Origin: Labia minor
Taxonomy: Eukaryota; Arthropoda; Insecta; Dermaptera; Spongiphoridae
NCBI GenBank assembly: GCA_963082975.1
Contig: OY720348.1
Location: 54,029,564-54,093,563, forward strand
Length of the DNA stretch: 64,000 bases
Reading direction: 5' to 3'
The position numbers were made by a program, and so were the translations under genes. The notes under the pieces are model-generated. The model was not told the DNA's origin and searched no databases. It was given only the letters and a program-made list of their open reading frames with translations. Positions 57,021-64,000 of the stretch are shown here, in pieces (the first letter of the stretch is position 1; every line of letters starts with the position of its first letter).

Positions 57021-58077
57021 AACATTAATTATTTAATGTTAGTTAATTAATCATTAAGGAATTAGGATTGTATTTATTTTTATTTTAATATCGAATTAAC
57101 TATTTTTTGAATAAAATTTCATATATTATCTCTGTCAAAAATAATTTTTCTCTAACAAAGTAGACCACTGATTTAAAAATAATAATTGAAGAGAATAATT
57201 CAAATTGTAATTTGACAAGTTAAGTCTGTGATTTGACACGAAGTCTGGTGTTTAGCTGACATCACCACTGTTTCTGTCTGTTTTTAAGTTTCCCCATCCG
57301 GATGTGTAATCAAACGTGAATTGATAAGCAAATGGATCAGATTTATAGGAGCTTAGCCTGGCCGATTGGAAGGTACCCATATCATATGGGGAGTGTCACC
57401 AACAAAACGATCTATATATTATATATAACAACTCAATGTAATTCTTCCAAGTATTCTTTGACACAATCCAAATTTAAAAATAACAATTAGATTAAATAGA
57501 TTTTACTCTCTTCAGGAAGAGTCAGTCTTTGGCATAAACATCTATTTTAAGACGCTAAAACAATTGTTGAAAATAATATTCTCTCCAACAATTAAGTTTA
57601 AAATATGTATCATAAGATTTAATTATATATAATTTATGTTTCCTCAAAGAGTAATGTCACTATTACAACTCAGATGACTGTTTACACTACAAATGTTGGA
57701 GGAAAGTAATAAGAGAGTCAACAACATTATCACTAGAAACCATCAGATCTACAAAGTTAAGTAACTTTAGAAGAGTATGTCACCCATTTATGTTATCTAC
57801 GATCCTCTTGAATCCTACAACTGTTTCATGCAACCCTTTTGGAATTTATTGGAGTTAATGGGGACACAATCTGCCTGAGAAATGTAAACTTTAACGTTAG
57901 AAAATCTTTATATATATATTTATAATCTATATACTTGAGATTCATCAAATTAATCAAAGATATAATAATAAATAATGAATTTTCTATTCAAAAATTATAA
58001 TTAAGAGACCAAATAGAAAAGGCAAAATATTCACAAATAATAAATAATAAAATAAGATAATTAACATTAACTTTTAT
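57021..58077. other. 1-kb spacer, no gene seen
   Basis: Mixed composition at 57230-57420 and 57640-57900, otherwise A/T-rich. No ORF, RNA or repeat supported. Confidence 0.5.
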
Positions 58078-58324
58078 TCACACTACGACAATACAACTGT
58101 TAAGTCGGTTGTCAACCCACCAGGATAAAGGTGTTCTATGATGAGTAAGACCAGTAAGACTATGTGACAACCTTTGTCTTGATTATTTTGATCGGAGGCG
58201 CTACTTTTTATCATTAACTTATCGATTTTGAATCCGGAACTCAGTCCCATAGACCCCATCTAGAAAAATCTCCTTGTCTATTTCGAGTCGTAAACTCGGA
58301 AACACAGGGATAGAAGTCAAGCGC
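58078..58324 (-). repeat. SINE S copy
   Basis: Reverse orientation: CACACTACGACAATACAACT, GGTGTTCTATGATGAGTAAG with a short local duplication (GACCAGTAAGAC), CAACCTTTGTCTTGATTATT, GGAGGCGCTACTTTTTATCA, then CTCGGAAACACAGGGATAGA at the head side. Confidence 0.85.
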
Positions 58325-59440
58325 ATTGATGCCAAGGTCTAATGAAATGATATAATTAAAAAATATGAAAAAATAATTTGAATTTATTGCTTAAAACTAG
58401 AAAAGTTTGTAAGTATATATAAATCGTTTATTTATCGATAAAAGTCCTATCTTTTTGGCTTACAAGCAATTTCTTCTTCCTTTGGTAACTTCAAAATGAA
58501 ATAATTACAATACAAGATAGTATAACATCTATTACAATAAGACAAGCTTACCTCGGTTGTCTTATTAGTAGTATCAATGATCCCAACCAGTCTAAACTTT
58601 CAAACTAACCCATGGCATTACCCCATTAAAGACCTTTCAGGAGAGATTGTCATTGAATTGACCACAGTAAATGCCTCACAACAAAGTGTGTAAGAGAATG
58701 GAGGCTTTATTTAGGATGTGATTTTCAATAAATGAATACTTAAACAAAATACAATAAAACTTTATTTTAAATATTTTTTAAGTTTTTATGTTTTCATTGG
58801 TTTTTGCTTTGAAACAAAATATTATTGTAACTATAATCTTAAAATAACATTCAAGCCTCTTATTTTCTTTAAAGGCTATTTATTTATTTATTTATTATAT
58901 ATCAACCTTCCTATTGTATAAAAATCTCTATTAAATACTTCTTTAACAAAAATTAAATCAATACTTTGATAAATTGAATAAAATAAATAAGTTTATCTTT
59001 GCGTAGATCTATATTTTATGTATAATTATTAACAGTCAGGAATATATTCACCAATTTAATTTCTCATTCTTATTTCAACTTAGTTTCCAAGTTTGACATT
59101 TTTAGAGACAGCAAATTTCTTAAGTACTACTTGACAATTCCAATATTTTTTTCATTTTCTCCCTCTTAGGCTTTGTTTCATTATTCTCATGAAATATCTC
59201 TCTAAACTTTTCATAACATATTGTATATATATATATATTATATAATAAAATTTATCATTAAACACTTAAGAAAAAATAAAGTGAAAAAGTAAAAAATTGT
59301 CTGACATATTTAGCAGCATTGGTAAAAAAACTCACATGATTTCAGGATAGTATTAAAGGGTTAACCCTTTCAATACGAAAATTTAATGGCATTCAGACCA
59401 TTAGTTTACTTACTACATTTTTGTCATTTTCAAAAGAACA
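58325..59440. other. 1.1-kb spacer, no gene seen
   Basis: Mixed patches at 58430-58720 and 59360-59420; (TTTA)n at 58879-58898; (TA)n at 59223-59238. No feature. Confidence 0.5.
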
Positions 59441-59479
59441 GTAAAATAATTTCCTTCTAGGGTAAATTCTGTTGGAGCC

Positions 59480-59850
59480 AACAGTGTCTTGTTAAGCTTT
59501 ATGGGAAATCTGCACCAGAGAAATCATGATGATGAATTTAAACACAAAATCGCTAGTTATTCCAGAAAACAGAAAAACGTACACAAAATAATTTCCAAAG
59601 CCTGCAAAATAAAGTTGCACCTTGAACTTACAGACACCTTAAAGATATCAGAAGGTAGTGTATTTACAATTTTACATGAAAATTCGGGCATTCAAAAGTT
59701 TCTTTCGAAGAGGGTCCTGCGTTTGCCCATACTAAACCATAAACAACATCGCGTCATTGATTTAGGACACTATTTGAAGCTGTTCAAACAAAAAAAAATT
59801 TCTTGAGTCGATATCTGACAATGAATGAAATATGGAAACACGTTTAAATC
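59480..59850 (+). pseudogene. mariner transposase fragment
   Basis: Pieces in more than one frame: KLYGKSAPEKS (59493-59527), then in the 105-codon frame HKIISKACKIKLHLELTDTL and KISEGSVFTILHENSGIQKF, LSKRVLRLPILNHKQHRVID and LGHYLKLFKQKK, then FLSRYLTMNEIWKH in another frame. KISEGSVFTILHE and the following WVP..LLT.(D/N).K..RV order are diagnostic for mariner of the Hsmar1/irritans-like type. The first catalytic motif, normally MDETW, reads MNEIW, so the Asp is lost. No TIRs found near it; only the N-terminal half remains. An old copy. Confidence 0.85.
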
Positions 59851-59949
59851 AAAAACTATACCATGGTATATTTGATTTTATATTGGTACATATTTTAACG
59901 GAAGACACTAACAGACCTAGAAATATTCCAAACATAAATGAATAATCAA

Positions 59950-60585
59950 ATAAGTTGACCTGTGGCCAGGTCCGAACCGACCGACGGTTTGAAGTAAATT
60001 AATTTCCAGCTACAGAAACAATTTCAAATAATTTTAATATATCTTTTAATGTAATAAAAAACAGATAGGCATATAACATAAATATTTTTAATTTTATTTT
60101 ACTTATAATATATATGTAAGACCAGGCTGTGTCGTCATGAATGGCTGGATGACGTCATATAATTTTAAATCAAGAAAAAACTAATAAATATGATTTTCCC
60201 GAGGATAAAACCAATACAAAGTGTATGATTCGTGGTGATATATAAAAAAATCTCTTCATGTGAAATTTGGTGTGAAAATAACCCTTCCCTTCCTATCGTC
60301 GATCGCTAATACTACCACTTCCGGTTTCCGGATATACACCAAAAGTTGATCAATTCATTCCACTGATGCATTAAGTAAATATACCAAATTTCATCAAAAT
60401 CGGTTGAGCCGTTCAGGCTGTACACATCTATACGGATGGACAGACGGACGGACGGACAGATATCATGCTAAAAATACTTTTTTCTGATAAGAAAATGCAT
60501 GATTCGTGGAGATATGTAAAAATCTCCACATGTGAAATTTGGTGTGAAAACAATACCTCCCTTACTATCGTCGGTCGGTAAAAAA
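59950..60585 (-). repeat. HINE-B copy
   Basis: Reverse orientation: AAATAAGTTGACCTGTGGCC at the 3' end (hairpin intact), ACCGACCGACGGTTTG, then CGGATGGACAGACGGACGGA microsatellite at 60435-60460, and CGTCGGTCGGTAAAAAAC at the 5' end. Full length, low divergence. Confidence 0.93.
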
Positions 60586-60988
60586 CAACAACATAAATAA
60601 AGAGATTAATAGATTAGTTATAAAAAATATGAATTTTATTAAAGTATTATTTCCAATCATAATTTATATTTATAAATTAAAACAATATATGCAAAAATTT
60701 ATTTAATCTCTTCTCTTATATATGCTATTAGTATTTAACATTTAATTATTCATTGAAAAATTAAAAAATTAAAATAATGAATATATGAAATGTTTGATTT
60801 GTTTCCAGATGGATTTTGTGTATTCAACGATATTAGTTTCTATTCGTGGTGAGACATTTCAAAATCGGAAAACCTAAACAAACAAGAATAGTAAAATGAC
60901 CAGGACCAAATCCAAATGATAACCTCACATATAAACAAAACGCCCCAGGACAATTAATGAAGTTAGTATTTATATATTTATTTATTAT
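60586..60988. other. AT-rich spacer with weak exon-like signal
   Basis: GTTTGATTTGTTTCCAG (to 60808) followed by an open 40-bp stretch MDFVYSTILVSIR and a donor-like GTGAGA at 60849 has the shape of a small exon, but such combinations arise by chance. Confidence 0.3.
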
Positions 60989-61210
60989 AATTGAAGAGTG
61001 TTAAGAGAAACAATTTTCAATGTGGTCGTTGTAAGAAGCTGGACGACCGTTTGTGTTTACCATAAAGGGACTATTGATCATCCCTATTCCCTTCCTTTCA
61101 TCTCTATTAGCATTACAATAATTCCTGGCATGTGTCATCTTCTATTTGCTACTTCACCCTGGCATTTCGTCTGGGTCAACGAGCTTCCACTAATCCGTTT
61201 ATCTTGATAA
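60989..61210. other. Mixed-composition block, unassigned
   Basis: GC well above the flanks, with a 69-codon ORF (hydrophobic, includes FATSPWHFVWVNELPLIRLS). No domain recognised and no clear splice sites. Could be an exon on either strand or a unique repeat remnant. Confidence 0.3.
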
Positions 61211-61594
61211 ATATAGAAATCTATTAATCTAACGGAAGCATTTGCAAGAAACAGAATTTGGATTGAATAGAATTCTTTTATCTGGGGATTCATCCCATTT
61301 TAGATTATTTCTCGCCAAGAAAAACAAGAATATCTAGTTTTTACTATCTAAAGTAAAGATTAGTATAGGCCTACTATTTAACCATGAGATTAAACTCAGA
61401 GACCGATTTAAAACTCAAACCATTTCTCCTGTGACTTAGATTTAGTGAGATTTATTAGTGATAGTGGGGAAAAAATAAAATAGCAACCATTACAAAAAAA
61501 TATTGCTATTTATAGAATATTTTCATAACCTATATCAATAAATATATTCAGGCAAAAGTAGAAATATATAATTCTATTTATATATAAAATGTTA
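61211..61594. other. Spacer, no gene seen
   Basis: Mixed then AT-rich; no feature. Confidence 0.5.
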
Positions 61595-61720
61595 ATTCCG
61601 GGTTATATTTGCGTATTTTTTGGCGAATAAACCAAAAAATCACAAAATAAGTGAAATCAAGCTGGAATTAATTTTTCAAAATTAAAACTCTCACGGAAAC
61701 ATAAACGGATATTTATATAT
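61595..61720 (+). repeat. Family C fragment
   Basis: AAGTGAAATCAAGCTGGAAT and AAAACTCTCACGGAAACATAAACGG resemble AAAACTTTCACGGAAACC at 35018-35045. Followed by (TA)n, as at 35048. Confidence 0.45.
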
Positions 61721-61764
61721 ATATATATCTAATCTTATTATTCTAGCTATAATTGTATATATAT

Positions 61765-62222
61765 TTGTAAATGGATTCTCACAAACCGCTCTAACGATTT
61801 TTTTGAAATTCATACCATAGATAGTATTTATAAAAAAAATCGAACTTTATTGATCACATCCCATCAAATCATTTTCATTAGTGTTTTCTTAACTTAAATA
61901 AATATGACGTCACAAATGACGTCACCAAGCCCTTCATGAGGTCACAGACACCGCTTCCTTATATCTTATAAATAAAGTAAAATTAAAAATATTTATGTTA
62001 TATCCATATTTATTTTTTATTGCATTAATAGATACATTTAAATTATTTGAGATTGTTTCACAACGTTTAGAAGATTTATATTTATTCAATATAGGATAAT
62101 TAAATGACGTCATCAATTTCGTCATACAGCGCCTACGTAAATAATTTCGTATAAAATATAAACTAGCTTCTAAGACCGCCTTGGGCGTTCTTCACTTCTA
62201 GACGGGGGCTCAGTCCCCGTAC
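61765..62222 (+). repeat. Diverged HINE-B relative ending in a hairpin
   Basis: TGACGTCACAAATGACGTCA, then ATAAATAAAGTAAAATTAAA, TATGTTATATCCATATTTAT, GCATTAATAGATACATTTAA and ATTATTTGAGATTGTTTC follow family B in order. The B termini are absent. Instead the stretch ends at a perfect hairpin ACGGGG (62202-62207), loop GCTCAGT, CCCCGT (62215-62220), which may be the 3' end of another member of this class. Confidence 0.55.
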
Positions 62223-63045
62223 CATGTATTTGCTTGGAAGTTTATACGTAAAAGGTTTTCATCCATTTTGTTTCAATCAGTATATTACATAAAACCTTCA
62301 TTTGTTTATGTGTTCTTACTTAAAATATATTTTAATTTAATCAGTACATTAATTATAATTATTATTGTATATGTTATATCTATCTATCTATCTACTCGAA
62401 ACTTCTTGGCCGCAACAACCACATTTCTCCAAATGTCCCTTCATACATTGTCCACACATATTAAAATCGCACTTGAAAATCAAATAGAGATCAAAATTAA
62501 AATTATTTATTCATATCATCCTAAAAATTAAAAAAAGTAATAAGTGAATGTTTTCAGTGTGTTAAATAAGTTAAAAAGGCCAATATTAGCAAAAAAATAA
62601 ATATAAAAATATATAAATAGTATAAAAATAAACATTCTTTCAATTGTATTCTTTGCTCTGCTGAATGACATGTAGATATCAAATTTTAAAAAATTAATTT
62701 TTGAGATATACAACAATATTGTGATATAATTTCATCGAAATCGGTTCAGCCAAATTTGAGTCTATAACGTCAAAATTTCCAGACAGAAAGAGAGACATAA
62801 AAAATTCTAAAGTCACTATTGGATTCTGGAGGTCATGAAATGCGAAAATATGCAAAAAAATTTAAATTCACAGCAATGTGCAAACAAAAAACTTTATTTA
62901 AATATATACATATAAATAAATCAAATTTACGAAAATATATATATTTTTTATCAACAGGTCTACTTTTCTATCTTTCAGTGCATAAATACATACGTTTAAG
63001 GAGTATATGATTCATAGTAATTTATGTTCTTTGAAATTATTTGAA
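62223..63045. other. AT-rich spacer with HINE-like phrase
   Basis: (TCTA)n at 62377-62394. At 62705-62800, TATAATTTCATCGAAATCGG, TTCAGCCAAATTTGAG and CCAGACAGAAAGAGAGAC form the phrase plus decayed microsatellite that families A and B carry, here without recognisable ends. No gene seen. Confidence 0.5.
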
Positions 63046-63049
63046 TAGC

Positions 63050-63151
63050 GATTCGGTGAATCAGGTATTAATATTAACAACCAAACCCGATAATAAGGAT
63101 CATTTTTTTATTGACCTAACGGTGGCTCGGTGAGCCAGGTAAGTATTAATA
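63050..63151 (+). repeat. Pair of related hairpins with matching stem changes
   Basis: GATTC-GGT-GAATC followed by AGGTATTAATA (63050-63073) and GGCTC-GGT-GAGCC followed by AGGTAAGTATTAATA (63124-63151). Same loop, same following sequence, stems differing at paired positions. They resemble HINE 3' hairpins in layout. Confidence 0.5.
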
Positions 63152-63589
63152 AATTATAAATATTATTAATTATCTTTTTACAATAATTTCATTTCAAAAA
63201 ACTTTTTAACTGTATGAATTAGCAAATGACAATTTAAATGTGTTTAAATTAAATTCAAAATGCTTTTCTCGTGTAAAAATTAAAAAAAGTTTCTTTTTTA
63301 TTTACAATTATAGATTATTAAAATGAAAGAATCATTAAACATATTTTAGATTTGGATAAATAAATAATAAATAAATTAACATATGGATAATAAAATGATA
63401 GGATTCTTAAATGTAATAGATATTTAGTAATAATGTATTTATTAAGAGCAAATAAAATAGTAAATATAAATACAATGTTAAATAAATCAGATTTTTATTG
63501 ATTTAAACTATAATTTGTGCTATAAAGTATATAAGCTATACGATTAAATTAATTAAAGAAAATCTTGTTTTCATTATTAAGCCTATTTT
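63152..63589. other. AT-rich 3' flank of the zinc-finger gene
   Basis: Probably the 3' untranslated and flanking region of the minus-strand gene at 63590; TTTATT (AATAAA on the minus strand) occurs several times (e.g. near 63440 and 63495) but none can be chosen as the poly(A) signal. Confidence 0.4.
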
Positions 63590-64000
63590 TCAAACATTAT
63601 GTATTAATAAATGTTTATTTAAATGTGATTTTTGATTAAATTTCTTTTCGCAATAATAACATTCAAAAGGTTTTTCTCCTGAATGAATTAGTAAATGTGT
63701 TTTTAAATTTGATTTCAGATTAAATTTCTTTTCACAATAATTACATTTAAAAGGTTTTTCTCCTGAATGAATTAATAAATGTGTTTTCAAATTTGATTTC
63801 AGATTAAATTTCTTTTCACAATAACTACATTCAAAAGGTTTTTCTCCTGAATGAATTAGTAAATGTGTTTTTAAATTTGATTTCAGATTAAATTTCTTTT
63901 CACAATAATTACATTTAAAAGGTTTTTCTCCTGTATGAATTAATAAATGTCTATTTAAATGTGATTTGCCATTACATTTCTTTTCACAATAATTACATTC
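63590..64000 (-). CDS. C2H2 zinc-finger protein, C-terminal part (runs off window)
   Basis: Reverse strand, open from the window edge to the stop TGA at 63590-63592, about 136 residues. Five consecutive C2H2 fingers are visible: ECNYCEKKCNGKSHLNRHLL, then three nearly identical ones of the form YCEKKFNLKSNLKTHLLIH, then YYCEKKFNQKSHLNKHLLIH and NV. Linkers are (S/T)GEKPF. Cys-X2-Cys and His-X3-His ligands are intact in all five; the first visible finger has Cys where the family has the core Phe (CEKKC). The predicted base-contacting residues (-1, 2, 3, 6) are L, S, N, T in each of the three middle fingers, so they would read the same triplet three times. Near-identical 84-bp units show recent tandem duplication or gene conversion. 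Probable nuclear DNA-binding protein. The array ends two residues after the last His. The start, other domains and total finger number lie outside the window. Confidence 0.93.
   Translation of the reverse strand, partial: ECNYCEKKCNGKSHLNRHLLIHTGEKPFKCNYCEKKFNLKSNLKTHLLIHSGEKPFECSYCEKKFNLKSNLKTHLLIHSGEKPFKCNYCEKKFNLKSNLKTHLLIHSGEKPFECYYCEKKFNQKSHLNKHLLIHNV

Noticed and set aside
1-64000. Bacterial-type features, CRISPR arrays, rRNA
   Set aside because: No regular repeat-spacer structure, no ribosome-binding-site-spaced ORFs and no rRNA motifs; the microsatellites and dispersed repeats explain the periodic signals.

Overview
The window is non-coding-dominated DNA from an animal nuclear genome with very low GC (my impression is about a quarter GC; not counted). 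The evidence for an animal is a C2H2 zinc-finger array, mariner and hAT elements, tRNA-derived SINEs and a non-LTR retrotransposon tail. I cannot place it below Metazoa from sequence alone; an AT-rich invertebrate is the natural reading. I saw no rRNA, CRISPR, operon or bacterial structure, and no retrovirus-like element.

Layout. From 1 to about 62 kb the window is AT-rich spacer, packed with TA and poly-A/T microsatellites and dispersed repeats. The dominant repeats are two families of about 0.6 kb, called here A and B. About 17 A copies or fragments and 7 B copies (plus 2 diverged relatives) are visible. They share almost no sequence but have the same plan: a T-run, a short subterminal inverted repeat, an internal microsatellite followed by an 'ATGAAATTTGG' phrase, the inverted repeat again, a perfect short hairpin, and a CTTATTT end. 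This is the plan of non-autonomous Helentron-associated elements (HINEs). A nine-copy tRNA-derived SINE family (S), one copy of a second SINE (T), three mariner relics (14827-15727, 49887-50971, about 59480-59850), several hAT-type elements with target-site duplications, a LINE ORF2 tail (45509-45745) and a few unclassified families (C, D, E, F) make up most of the rest. Nesting gives relative ages: SINE T lies in an A copy, a B copy lies in an F copy, and a B copy sits on the T-run end of an A copy.

Host coding sequence is scarce. The only secure gene is the 3' part of a C2H2 zinc-finger gene on the minus strand at 63590-64000, running off the window. Weaker candidates are a terminal-exon-like ORF behind a good splice acceptor (48491-48737), a two-exon mini-gene with a consensus 63-bp intron (21429-21605), and a 32-codon ORF with a signal-peptide-like start (42016-42114). 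If the exons are real, much of the window could be intron and the repeats intronic. Several pyrimidine-rich GC islands (4070-4440, 11000-11550, 16720-17000, 17860-18190, 47800-48060) stand out and have no gene I can recognise.

Most ORFs of 60-110 codons here are products of repeats or microsatellites (IYIYIY, VCVCVC and similar) and are not annotated as genes.
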